Assembly: GCF_000090795.2 (NCBI RefSeq)
Contig: NW_003546441.1
Location: 66,561 to 130,560, forward strand
Reading direction: 5' to 3'
Source of the DNA: Amphimedon queenslandica
Lineage: Eukaryota > Porifera > Demospongiae > Haplosclerida > Niphatidae
Length of the DNA: 64,000 nt
This document shows, piece after piece, positions 1-10,745 of this stretch (position 1 is its first letter; the number at the start of each line of letters is the position of its first letter). Under the pieces are notes generated by a model that did no database searches, was not told the origin of the DNA, and saw nothing but the letters and a program-made list of their open reading frames with translations. The position numbers and the translations under genes are program-made.

Positions 1-1437
1 GTAGCTGGTTCTAAGTAGCTTAATCGCATAAAGAAAATACCAGAGATCACGATGGTACCTTTCTCTTCGTGTCTCTATGCTTAGTTCGCTCGGGAGAGGT
101 ACAACAGATCGGCCGCTTTTTGGCGTTATTTTGGTGGATTTCTGCTCTCAGTAATATGGCAGGCAGAACTAACCAGTCTATTCTCATGTAGCATGGCCTT
201 GTGCATAGTTTTAATCATAAAATGAAACTGGGGTAGCTAAAGCTTGTTTGCAGGAGGGAGAATAAGACATTATCTCTTGTCACGGGGAGCGCACTTGCTT
301 TAAACACCTGTTTTTACACAGCTAACACATCTTATTTTTGTATCAAAGAAAAATATAAACATGTGCGTATATTATAAGAGCCCAAGTACAGGTGAAATAG
401 CTTGCGGGACTTCACTAGAGACCATTCTTTCCAGCCATGTCAGGCATTTTCGTCCGCCTCTCACTGTCACAGAGACTGTATCTGAATAGTTACATTGATT
501 TGAATGGGATCACGTGATCTGTTTCCAATCCCGGTTACGTAGTCTATAATATCTATGCATTTATTAACCTCGCGACTGCGTCGCTCAGTTAATAAATACC
601 ATAGAAACCTCTACCTCGGTGTATAACCTATACTTATAATTTTTCATTACAAATTTCCCCAACATTATATTCATTGTTGCTAAAAATAACAATCAGGTTG
701 AGGCCTTGAGGGTTACATAAACAATGTTATAGCTCAGTCAGTGCATAACTGCTATGCAAATTGGGTGGTGCACTTTGCCCCATTATCATACTTTCACATA
801 GAGATAAGAGATAATAAATAGATAAGATGTTAGTACTCTAAAGCCTGTAGTACACAATATAAGCCTTGCAACTGGAAGTGCTGTACAAACCTTGGTCAAC
901 TCATGCATTAACTGGCAGTGTTTGTCCAGCACTTCTGGTGCACTTCCTGTCGCAACACTTCATAATAGTTCATATTGTGTACTATTAGCCATACATGCTT
1001 TCACCATGCTTCCATTTGCCCGTTTCCATTTTCAAAGGCTTAAATACGCCTCCAGGGCCCTGTACTGGCTACTGCTAGTCTGCCCAAAGTATCTATGGTC
1101 CAAGGCCACCCAGATGATCTTTGGCATGACTGTAGGCTGGGGAATAGTTTGTTCATAGATTACATAATAGAGGAGCGTGGCAAAACTACAGAAATATAGC
1201 AGCAGCAACGCGAACGGCAGTAAAGACTTTTAACTTACGGGCATTGAAAGAGCCAAATAAAGATGTAAGAAGGAAGAAAACGGATGCTCTCTTCATATCG
1301 ACGGATGCTCTCTTCATATCGACGTCTGCGTTACGACGGTACGTACGTACGTTATAATATAATTGGGTGTGGTCAAGCATTGTCATTGACCACACCCAAA
1401 GTTTTATAATAAGTGAGCGCTCTAGTCTACAATATTT
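1..1437. other. Upstream region without a recognised gene
   Basis: I see no convincing coding region. An 88-codon open frame at 892-1158 has no recognisable domain and no splice context. The stretch 849-986 starts and ends with inverted copies of a 12-bp sequence containing TACACAATAT, so it may be a small inverted-repeat element. A 21-bp direct duplication sits at about 1282-1322, just upstream of the receptor gene. The last 200 bp should hold that gene's promoter and 5' UTR. I found no clear TATA box. Confidence 0.5.
1363..1399. promoter_or_regulatory. Perfect inverted repeat upstream of receptor gene
   Basis: Two 14-bp arms (TTGGGTGTGGTCAA and its exact complement) are separated by a 9-bp loop. 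The repeat ends 38 bp before the start codon of the Ig/FN3 receptor. It could be a protein-binding palindrome or the remains of a transposon end. The sequence shows the structure but not the function. Confidence 0.5.
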
Positions 1438-3790
1438 ATGTCTGAACGAAGGGCTCGAAAGATGTCTCGAAATCTCTCTCGAATCATAGTGCTGCTGATG
1501 CTAACGAAATTCTGTTTGTCTATTTATACAGTTCAACCTGCATCGTTGAATGCAACTTTAAATTCAACAGTGTCCTTCACATGTGAAGCAACCAAATCTA
1601 CTGTGTTCCTAATATACTTTTACGTTGGTGTTATTTCTGCAAATGAAGATAGCATTGTTGAAAGAGGATTTATACAAGAAAGTCAGTATACCCTTAACGA
1701 AACTTTGCAAAGATCATTATCTGTTTGGGCCCAAGAAACTAATAACAATACTAACATATCATGTAGTACTGTTCCTGGAAATATTAGAAGTACCATTGCT
1801 ATACTAAAAATACAAGGTATAATATTGTAAAAAATAATATTGTAAATAATTAAAAATTAAAACATTCTTATAGGTCTATTAGCTAGTGTTGGTGATTTAA
1901 CAACTACCTTTATCAATGAATCTAGTGTACTATTGTCATGGACAGCACCTTATACACTGGACAATGTACCTATCACTGGATACTACATTGACGATGGTTC
2001 TAGCAACTATACCACTAGTGATACTTCTTTTGTAATATCAAGTACTGATCCTGATCCTTGTATCTTAACTAATGTATCAGTGTCTCCTATTAATGGAGTT
2101 GGAAGAGGTGAACCAGCTTATACCAGTTTCTATTATGAAAGAGGTTATTACATTATCATAGTGTTATATGGCTTCATGTATATGTTCAATCTCCTATAGT
2201 TCCTGTTGTAACTCCTATAATGTCGGTTATGCTATTACTTTATGAAGCAATAATAAATGTTAGCATGAAGGTAAGGGAAATGAGCAGTATTATCTTGTAG
2301 ACAGAGAGATGTGGGTCCATCATTTCCTTGTCTATAGTAATAATTTCTTTTTCCAATAATTTCAAATTTTAGATCAACAAGTTATGTATTGGAGAGTATC
2401 CTAATATCATAACATTTTATGTATTAGAAACCGATGGTACAGTAGTGTATAGCAACAGTATATCACCAGAAATTAATGAACTAACAATGGTTATGACAGG
2501 ACATAGTCCACTAATATTACCTGATATTTCTACTGTTTTTATTATTAATGTATCATTGAGTAATGAAGGAGGTGAATTTAATGACGTATCATCTTTTGGA
2601 TTTGCTAGTGGTAACACATTATTCTTTTTGCTTTTTATTATTAATTTTTTAAATATGCATGTAGTACCAGTTTCTAATATTAGAGCAGTAGTATATAACT
2701 GCACTAACATCACAATATCTTGGGATAGTCTTAATGATGCAAGTTATATAAATTATTACAGACTGGAAATATATGATAATAGCAACGACCAGTTAGTGAA
2801 CAGTGCTATGGTGTATGGCACAACTTATCAATTTAAAGTTGAGCATTTGATTTATAAAGTTATTATAACTGGAGTGAATGAAATTGGAAAAGGAATGTCA
2901 AAAAGTTCGGTTATTTCCTTTCAAAAAAGTATTCATTAACTATTTTTGATTATAATGTATAGTCTGTATGTTTGTCTTTAGTTCCTAGATCACCTGAAGC
3001 AGTTTGTACTATACTAAACCATACAAATGATTATGTTCATTTTCTGGTTGACATTTTAGTAAGTTACCTCTCATTATTATCTTGCCTGGGTTTACAGTCT
3101 AATTTTTTCAGGATACAATGGATTGCATACTTGAAGCTCCTGATTATATTATTATCCGTGTATCATGTAAAGAAATTGGTATCGTATTTAGTAGAATATA
3201 TCCAGCAGAATATAATGCCACTGAATTTGTATTTTCAGTACCCCAGTACCAAGCAGAGTGTAATCTCAGTATTGTGTTGAGTAATGATGTTGGTCGTAGT
3301 AATCCATTGATTATACCATTAGGTACACATAATTTATAAATTGTTAATTTCTACATGTCATTATAGATACAACCTTTCCTCCTACAACTAATTTTATACA
3401 ATTGCCTACTATACTATTAACCTCTACAAATTCTACTACAAGTATTGGTTAGTGGTATAGATAAATTTGATAATATAGCAACTGTCTTGTTTATAGTTAT
3501 TACAGCAGTAACGGTATCAGTGTGTACAGTTATTATACTGCTAATAGTATGTTTTAGTGTACTAGTGATCATCATTATACATATGAAAAGGAGAAGCAGT
3601 AAGCTATTATTTCCTAAATAACAATTACCATTGCTAATATACAATAGAAACTGCGAGCATAGTTTCGGTCCCTAATCCAGCATATGATGATATTGCTAAG
3701 TTTAATACAAATATTAGCATCAATCCAGCATACGGTGAAGTAAAAACAGATACAAGACAAAATGTTATATATGATGAAATAATTTTGTGA
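1438..3790 (+). CDS. Single-pass receptor: Ig + 4 FN3 + TM + tyrosine-motif tail
   Basis: Exons: 1438-1816, 1874-2143, 2200-2270, 2373-2610, 2665-2928, 2982-3058, 3112-3322, 3367-3447, 3497-3598, 3663-3790. All junctions are GT/AG and keep frame, giving 606 residues. Order: signal sequence (about 12-30); an Ig-like domain with C49 and C109; four FN3-like domains (about 127-216, 217-319, 320-407, 408-503); a Ser/Thr-rich stalk; a membrane span at about 532-557 followed by KRR; and a 43-residue tail. FN3 domains 1 and 3 are single phase-1 exons, while 2 and 4 are each split by an internal phase-0 intron. The tail carries two NPAY motifs (Y572, Y588) and a terminal VIYDEI (Y601). The ectodomain is rich in N-glycosylation sites. 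It is probably a cell-surface adhesion or recognition receptor signalling through phosphotyrosine or PTB adaptors. The ligand is unknown. The second and ninth introns have weaker GTTA or unusual acceptor contexts, so small boundary errors are possible. Confidence 0.85.
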
Positions 3791-4908
3791 CTTATTCATT
3801 TTGATTTGTGTGATCAGTATCATTTATTGTAGTTTCAGGTACATAATAATTTTGTTTTGTCAAGTTATGAATAAATGCATTTATGGACTGTTTATTACAG
3901 GCTGTGTGTGAACTTAATATTAATAGCTAAGTTATACAAAGCAGAAGTGAAATGTCTATGTTGACTGGTTCTGCTCTTTCTCCTCTATCAAATATCAAGT
4001 ACCAGTCATGCACAAGTGCATTGTTGTAATTACGTGTTTCCGTGTTCATGTATTTGTACAACGTGTGCAAATGTTTATATTCGTAATTGTTATTATAAAA
4101 GCTATTCTGTATTAATTTTATTTATGTATGTTTAATGTATAAAATGGGTATAAATACTAGCTATGGCAGGTTATGGTTTCCCACAAAGCATGCTAACTGC
4201 TAAGTGAGCTAAAGAAGCACTTAATATGCAACTTTCAAAATTTATTAAAATCCAATTTCAGTTGAAATCTGCTCAAATTTTCTACACAACTATCCCACAC
4301 GATCTACATGTGATCCTGTCGTTCCCTTTAAATTCTGAGTTATGAATGAAAGGAGTCAATGGACAACAGCCACAGTCCATGCATGTGCATTACATGGAGC
4401 CAACTGACTTCAAAAAAGTGTAGAATGTAGATATGACACAAGACTGACAAGAGGTTGGGTCAGAGATAATGAAATTAAAATTGTCGATAAGAGTAAGTGG
4501 CAGTAGAATATCCACAATGGTATCAAAGTACAATGATATGGCACAATAAAACTTTAGACTTGACTTTAGATTAAAATTTTTAAAAGTGAAGTAGTCTATT
4601 AGGCAAATTAAAATTAGAAGCCAGGACAAATATTTTAGGGTTTATGTGACAAAAGAAGCTTGTATGGGTTGGGGCAAGTAGATCTAATGTAAGACCTAGC
4701 TTTACTCATTAGTGTCTGCCCTCAAGTCATTTCGAGATACAGTATGTGCACGATTAAGGAAAACAATCAAAGCATACATAAAAGAACAAAATTTGTTTAA
4801 AAAGGTCAAAATCGTGCATGCATGTTAAGTTACGAAGTACAGAGGAGAGAGAGTTTGGTGCCAGGAGACAAAGTAGAAAAAATGGAGGTGTGAAATTGTA
4901 CTTGGGCA
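3791..4908. other. Receptor 3' region and convergent intergenic stretch
   Basis: Non-coding as far as I can see. An AATAAA at about 3869 (within a run reading ATGAATAAATGC) is a likely poly(A) signal for the receptor. The rest separates it from the convergent minus-strand locus that ends at 4909. A 79-codon minus frame at 4390-4629 has no recognisable features. Confidence 0.5.
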
Positions 4909-5321
4909 TTACGAAGTGTGAAGATATTGCTCAAAGAAAGATTTTATGGTTTTGAGGGGCACATCTGTGGGAGAAAATAATCTTAAAACAAAAATCATTA
5001 TATTCACTTTTTCGTAATCTGCTTCTAATTTCCTAGCCACTTCTTGTGAAGCCTCAGTATCATAGTCTTCCAGAATTTTTAAGAACCATGAAAATATTTC
5101 TCCCCTAAAAGAAACAGCTCTTTCTAATTGTTTGAGCAGCTGTTTCATTTGATAAATGTTCATTCGGCGGCTATTCTTCTTAATATTTTTTACTAAATCT
5201 TCCATTTCCTCTCTTGTGATAATATGCATTTCCATAAACTTCTCTGCTAATTCAGTCAACTCAAATTCCTTACAACATTTTATTATCGATGAAATGTTCT
5301 CAGCTAAAACATGAGATGCAA
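4909..5321 (-). CDS. Terminal CARD-like exon of the Roc/array locus
   Basis: The acceptor lies at 5322-5323 and the exon enters in phase 1, as every array exon requires. It encodes 137 residues and ends at a stop codon (4909). The fold pattern is a six-helix death-fold, most like a CARD: a helix-1 region around SIIKCC, then LTELAEKFME, EEMEDLV, QLLKQLERAV, FLKILEDYD and EVARKLEADY. Its closest relative in the window is the exon at 9026-9367. The two match almost residue for residue over the fold but differ afterwards: the copy at 9026 splices on, whereas this one reads through into a hydrophobic C-terminal tail and stops. The expected role is homotypic recruitment of a CARD adaptor or caspase. 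The call as CARD rather than another death-fold class is from pattern only. Confidence 0.7.
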
Positions 5322-5639
5322 CTATTACAAAATATAATTATTTCAAAATGCAACATTTTTTTTACTTTTTTAATCTATTTTTTGTGATGTTAGTTCCACA
5401 GTTGTACTTTTGGTTGCACCTATTAACAAATCATATCATACTGGTAGCTAACATGTACATGTAACAAAAAATTATAGTATACAAAGCATGCATACAATTC
5501 TTTGTACATGCATAGCTCTGCATGTGCCTTAAAAATAATTGCTGCATAAGTATAATTGAGGCAATTTTTTTTTCCTTGAAAGCAGGAAGCATACTAAGTG
5601 AGCTAAACAGCTAGCATGCTTCATGAGCTGCATGGCATT

Positions 5640-5930
5640 TGGAGCAACTTAAAAATTCATAAAAAATTCAAATTTGATTAAAATCAGCTTAAAGTTAATA
5701 CCCAACATACATGTAGATGTAAGTACATGTATATATATCAGTAAAAATTATAAAAATGGAGTATTCTCTCCTAGCTACTTTGACAAAATTTGGCTAAAGA
5801 CCAAAGGCTGAATTTTGGTCATTGGCTCTTCAGACACACTGGTTGAATTTTTGAGCAGCTTCAAAAATTCATAGAAAATCCAAATTCGATCAAAATTAAC
5901 TTTACAATAATATAACTTGACCTATTGTGC
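5640..5930. repeat. Dispersed AT-rich repeat copy
   Basis: This is one copy of a dispersed repeat recognised by the strings GAGCAACTT, AAAAATTCATAAAAAATCC, AATCAGCT, and GGTCATTGG beside TTTGGTC. Other copies lie near 9690-9830 with 10205-10380, 30590-30830, 38930-39250, 45830-46240, 56390-56760 and 59570-59990. Most are in introns or just outside genes. No coding capacity or clear terminal inverted repeats were seen. Confidence 0.6.
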
Positions 5931-6115
5931 CATTTGCACAGAATCCAAAAGTAAGGCTTATGTTGTGTTCTCTGGAACTGACACATGCGTCAAGGTACGT
6001 ACATGTATATTATCGCCACCCATTGTGTCACATACAACTTCATAGGTTATCTCAATCTTCCAGTGCTTCAGGAGAATTCTCTATAGACATTTAGACATCT
6101 TTTGCCTGCTATATA
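5930..6115 (-). pseudogene. Broken copy of a possible Death-domain fragment
   Basis: This is homologous to 10367-10591. The same reading frame can be followed here but is interrupted by an in-frame TAG (complement of 6081-6083). It lies between a type D linker exon (6310-6447) and the terminal CARD exon, the same place as the other copy. The segment 4.9-6.5 kb therefore looks like a duplicate of 9.0-10.9 kb. Confidence 0.4.
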
Positions 6116-6309
6116 AAAAGCTCAAAACTTGCTCATTGCTGTATTATTTGATATGATCACACTTACTTTATGTAATGTTTTAATTAATGTATACATGTAT
6201 AAAGCTAAGTATGGATACATCATATATGCACATATGGCTGAACACATGGGTGGGCTGAATCATCCCCATGCATGTAGGTCATATAAATAATCACAAACAC
6301 ACATTTTAC

Positions 6310-7250
6310 CTTCAATTTTCTGTGGCCTCTCTGATTCAGGATAATTCATATCAGTGTTGTTCCCACTCTCATTGGTGGTTTTATCATCAGAATGATCAGA
6401 CACTATAGGGAACTGACTATTGGTCTTAATACCAGCAGCACCTGAGGCTGAATAAAAAAGAATGATAATTTCAACATAATACTTTAAGGCTATAATCGCT
6501 GATACATTTAGTTATAAGTACATACATGTAAATAATGTGAAACTACATGTATTATACTGACAGTGACTGCTTATACAATGAACCTTTCTGTTGATCATCA
6601 TTGGACTTACTGATCTGTGTGGGGGAATCATTTGTAGCTAGTTTCACCTCTTGAATTCCTGACTCTATATTAAATATATATTAATATGAAAAAACATCCA
6701 CTTGCATGTATAATACATGTATATTATATTGGCATTTTTTACTATCACTAACTGCAAAAACCAGCTCATTTGAATAAGAATACGTACATTACAACGAGCT
6801 AGAGAATTGTAATTTTACTAGGTGAAGTGAGTGTACATGCACACACTATCACATACACATACACATACATGTAATATGAAACTAGTGACAGTGAGTACTT
6901 ATACCTTTATGTTGATCATCATTGGACTCACTCGTGGCCTGAGTTGGTGGGTAATTTTTGTCCTCTGGAGTTGTTGGCTCTGTATAAGTATAGACATAAA
7001 AACAGTCACCTATTATCATTCATACTCTACAATTATTGGGGTGAGCCTACTAAGCAGGATGTGGTCTTTCTGTGAGTACATGTACAGTACATGTATTCTA
7101 ACTATTTTTATAAGATTAATTGCTGATATAGTCATGTACATGTAAATATATGAAACTAGTGACAGTGACTACTTGTACCTTTTTGTTGATCATCATTAGA
7201 CTCAATGATCTCTGTGCCTGAGTGATTTTTGTCTTTTTGAGTTGTTGGCT
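6310..7250 (-). CDS. Linker exon array, block I (4 exons)
   Basis: In transcription order the exons are 7250-7179 (72 bp), 6979-6905 (type B, 75 bp), 6664-6584 (type A, 81 bp) and 6447-6310 (type D, 138 bp). Each has an AG acceptor and a GT donor, starts and ends in phase 1, and is open in that frame. Types A and B end in the shared core SESNDDQ-K (here KSNDDQQK and SESNDDQHK). Type D encodes a Gly/Ala start and a Ser/Asp/Asn-rich body. The predicted peptide is hydrophilic and disordered. The block sits between the ZU5/UPA-like exons and the terminal CARD exon, so it would form the linker between them. Confidence 0.7.
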
Positions 7251-7614
7251 CTGTATAAGTATAAACATGAAAACAGTCATAATATACTCCACAATTCAGC
7301 AGGATGAGTATCTTTCTGTTAGTACAAGTACAGTACTAGTGGGTAGAGCCTGACTAGTACTGTACATGTGCATGCATGCATGCATAAAGTATGGGTCCAA
7401 ATTAAATGATTTCATGTACTTATTTCTTTTATCAATTATTTTTTGTGACTCTATTCTTTCCTTAGTTGCACCTATTCAATAATCATACAGTAATGCATGT
7501 ACATGCACATGTAGCATCATATATACTGACTTAAGTTCTGTTTTATTACAAGCATGTATATACAATGTATAATATGCGAGTGTAAAAATAACACATCTGA
7601 ATTATGCAGCTGAC

Positions 7615-8684
7615 TTTGAGAAGATGTGTCATCTTCTTCTTTGTGTGTCAGTAAATTGGAAATATCCTTAGAGGGAACATAACCAGGCTGTTTCAAATTA
7701 ATATTATATTTAAAGTTTACACCAGACCCTATAATAAAGCCTCAGAAGTTGTCTAAAAAGAATATTTCCATTAATTACCTTGCAGTGCAACTATCACATT
7801 TGCTGCTTTTTTGTCCATGCATGTAAACTTATAACGAAATCGAGGTGGATAAAGACAATTTTTTTCTAAGTCTTTTAGCTCAGCAACATTCTTGCTAGAC
7901 ATATCTCCTCCATCTTTGCAATTACACATAACTTTATGATAGTCCACATCATCTTCTAAAATCTAATAATAAAATATTAAATTAAATCACTGTTCTATTA
8001 TTAGTAGATTACCTCATCAACATAAATTCCACAATGGCTTCTTGACCAACCTTCGAGGTTATCAGGGTCAAAAATAAGTGATATGCCACCATCCCCAAAA
8101 GTCATGTCTTTAAAAGAGAATTCAAGGACAAAATTTTTTTGAGAATATTGTTCTTCAATGGTCTAGCAGAAAATGAACATACCAAAAGTTTACTAAACAT
8201 AACAAAAACACATACTTTTTTGCATGCAAGCTGTGAAGGGAATATGATACAATGAAATAAATATGTCCCATCACTTTCTTGTTTTTCTGCCACTGCTACC
8301 CTGCAACGTTTTCGAATGTCTCTAAATGAGGATTTCTCAATGGCAGCACATGTAGAGCAAAAATGGTTACAAGATGTCTTGCAAAGAGCAGAATCTACTT
8401 CCAAAACAGAATCATCATTCTTAGTGAAATGTAATTCATTTTCATTAAAAAATTCATCTTTAGCTGTCAAAAGTGCTACTTTGCTTTTTGTAAGTGGATT
8501 AGTAGCATCAACATGATGAGGTAGACGCAATTCTGCTGGTTTCATTAGCTCTTGGTTTATATACACCCNNNNNNNNNNTCTTGTACAGCTCCTTCTGGTA
8601 TAATAAGGGTCACACCATATTGACCACAATGATGTATCAAACCATTACTATCAACCATTAATTTTATCAAATCACCAAACACAC
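7615..8684 (-). CDS. ZU5/UPA-like exons (FIIND-like region)
   Basis: Exons in transcription order: 8684-8216 (interrupted by an N gap at 8569-8578), 8162-8013, 7962-7779, and probably 7728-7615. The first enters in phase 1 and carries GVTLIIPEGAV followed, after the gap, by ELRLPHHVDATN, which matches the ZU5 pattern of a G..L.IP.GA strand and a later PV.L.LPH strand. It continues with CNHFC, the position where ZU5 passes into UPA in PIDD- and FIIND-type proteins. The next exons (containing LEFSFKDMTF and YPPRFRYKF) fit a UPA-like beta domain. The last exon has a poor donor (A|GTCAGC). It is kept because it restores phase 1, but reading on to a TGA (about 7520) is an alternative ending. ZU5-UPA next to CARD or Death is known in NLRP1, CARD8, PIDD and UNC5 relatives. 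Confidence 0.65.
8569..8578. other. Assembly gap (10 N) inside ZU5 exon
   Basis: Ten N bases interrupt the ZU5-like exon. The reading frames on either side differ by an unknown amount, so the true gap length is not ten by necessity. Confidence 0.95.
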
Positions 8685-8735
8685 CTAAATAAAGCATAAT
8701 ATTGTGGAGAAGATGCTATAAACCATGCAATATAC

Positions 8736-8876
8736 CTTTCATCTTTTGAAAGAAATTTTTAGGTAATACAGGTAGTTTTGGACTTGTATTTTCAATAGAT
8801 ACAACACTTGCTGCAAGGGATTCTGTAGTGTTTAATTGATTCTGGATACTTTCATTCTGCTCAGTTGTCATTTGTT
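8736..8876 (-). CDS. Linker exon between CARD and ZU5
   Basis: This 141-bp exon is phase 1 at both ends, between the CARD-like exon (9367-9026) and the ZU5-like exon (8684). It encodes a Gln/Asn/Ser-rich stretch ending in LPKNFFQKMK. There is no recognised domain; it is likely a flexible tether. Confidence 0.65.
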
Positions 8877-9025
8877 CTGTGTGGAGCATAATTAACTGTT
8901 ACATAAGAAAATCAACACTTTTCCCCACATTTCTGTGATAAAAAGCCAGTGAATATTTAAAATTATTCATTAAATCACAATAAAATTTATTTTGGTTAAT
9001 GAAATGTAAGAGTAAAAATACTTAC

Positions 9026-9367
9026 GAGCATTGTATTTCTTTTTGTATTCTGTTTCTAATTTCCTAGCCACTTCTTGTGAGGCCACAGTATCATAGTCCT
9101 TGAGAATTTTTATAAGCCATAAAAATATTTCTCCTGGCCTCAAAGACAAAGAAACAGCTCTTTCTAATTGTATGAGCAGCTGTTTCATTTTGATATTGTT
9201 CATTCGGTAACTACGTGCATTCTTCTTAACATCTTTGACAAAATCTTCCATTTCCTCTTTTGTGATGATACGTATTTCCATAAACTTCTCTGCTAATTCA
9301 GTCAACTCAAATTCCTTAATACATTTTATTATCAATCTAATGTTCTCAGATAAAACACAAGATGCAA
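9026..9367 (-). CDS. Internal CARD-like exon
   Basis: 342 bp, phase 1 at both ends, with acceptor TTTTAATAG and donor GTAAGT. It encodes 114 residues in a six-helix death-fold pattern: helix 1 near IRLIIKCI, then LTELAEKFMEI, EEMEDFVKDV, MKQLLIQLERAV, IFLWLIKILKDYD and EVARKLETEY. It is a close paralogue of the terminal exon 4909-5321. Because it is phase-symmetric it can be included or skipped freely. In order it follows the exon array and precedes the linker and ZU5-like exons. A start codon inside the preceding intron frame is open but probably not used. Confidence 0.7.
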
Positions 9368-9822
9368 CTATTAAAAACATGATTATTTCAAAATGTAACA
9401 ATTGTCTTACTTTTTTTATCTATTTTTTGTGATGTTAGTTCCACAGTTGTACTTTTGGTTGCACCTATTAACAAATCATATCATACTGGTAGCTAACATG
9501 TACATGTAACAAAAAATTATAGTATACAAAGCATGCATACAATTCTTTATACATGCATAGCTCTACATGTGCCTTAAAAATAATTGCTGCGTAAGTATAA
9601 CTGAGGCAAACTTTTCTTGTTTTTTCCTTGAAAGCAGGAAGCATACTAAGTGAGCTAAACAGCTAGCATGCTTCATGAGCTGCATGGCATTTGGAGCAAC
9701 TTAAAAATTCATAAAAAATCCAAAATTGATTGGAATCAGCTAAAATTTTACACCCAACATACATGTGAATGTACAGAAGTACATGTATCAGAAAAAATTA
9801 TAAAAATGGAGCTATTTTGACT

Positions 9823-10204
9823 CAGGCCTGTAGCAAGCACTTCAAAAGTGGTCAGGCCAAGATGTGGGTGTGTCAATGTGTTGGTGTGGCAACAAAGAAA
9901 ACAACTTATTATAGGCATTTGTTGATATTCCTACTTCACAGTTGGTGAGGAGCTGGTGGAAGAACCATCTCAGATTAAAATGCAGCAGCTCTAGTACAAG
10001 AATTAGTCATTTTAAGCTGTTGATTGCCTCAAATTTAGTAGTTATTCATTTAATTGCAATAGCAATATTTTATAAAAATAAAAAATTGTTAAAAATAAGA
10101 AACAACACCCATTAATCAAGCCCTGCCTCCTTGCCACGCCCTTTTTCGGGCTAAAAAGTGGTACAGCCCTGGCTGTACCAGCCGTACCGCTTGCTACGGC
10201 CCTG
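9823..10204. mobile_element. hAT-like MITE with 8-bp target duplication
   Basis: A 382-bp element. Its ends are inverted copies (CAGGCCTGTAGCAAGC and the complement of CAGGGCCGTAGCAAGC), flanked on both sides by TTTTGACT (9815-9822 and 10205-10212). It has no coding capacity. It interrupts the dispersed repeat in the intron after the type D exon. The paralogous intron at 5.6-5.9 kb lacks it, so it inserted after that duplication. Confidence 0.85.
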
Positions 10205-10366
10205 TTTTGACTTGCTTAGCTATTTTGACAAATTTTGGCCAAAGACCAAAGACTGAATTTTGGTCATTGGCCAAAGGCAGACTAAAGGCTCTTTTTAGTC
10301 ATTGGTTAAATTTTTTAGCGGCTTCAAAAAATTCATAAAAAAATCCAAATTTGATCAAAATTAGCT

Positions 10367-10591
10367 TTACAATAATATAACTTGACCTATTGTGCCATTT
10401 ACACAGAATGCAAAAGTAAGGCTTATGTTGTGATTCTCTGGAACTGACACATGTGTCAAGGTACATACATGTATATTATCGCCACCCATTGTGTCACATA
10501 CAACTTCATAGGTTATCTCAATCTTCCAGTGTTTCAGGAGAATTCTCCATAGACATTTAGACATCTTTTGCCTGCTATATAAAAAGCTCAA
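10367..10591 (-). pseudogene. Possible Death-domain half-exon, uncertain
   Basis: This minus-strand open frame contains CLWRILLKHWKIEITYEVVC followed by DTMGGDNIH. It resembles the last two helices of Death domains (a W..L...L-type pattern ending near a small-residue turn). It lies between a type D linker exon and the internal CARD-like exon. The splice sites around it do not give the phase 1 entry the locus needs, and the duplicate at 5930-6115 carries a stop. It is best read as the remnant of a lost Death-domain exon. It could equally be chance similarity. Confidence 0.35.
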
Positions 10592-10745
10592 AACTTGCTA
10601 GTTGCTGTATTATTTGATATGGCCACACTTACTTTATGTAATGTTTTAATTAATGTTTACATATAAAGCTAAGTATGAATATTGGGTGGGTTGAATCATC
10701 CCCATGCATGTAGATCATATAAATAATCACAAACACACATTTTAC

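Noticed and set aside
892-1158. 88-codon plus-strand open frame
   Set aside because: No domain, no splice context, and it overlaps a small inverted-repeat element.
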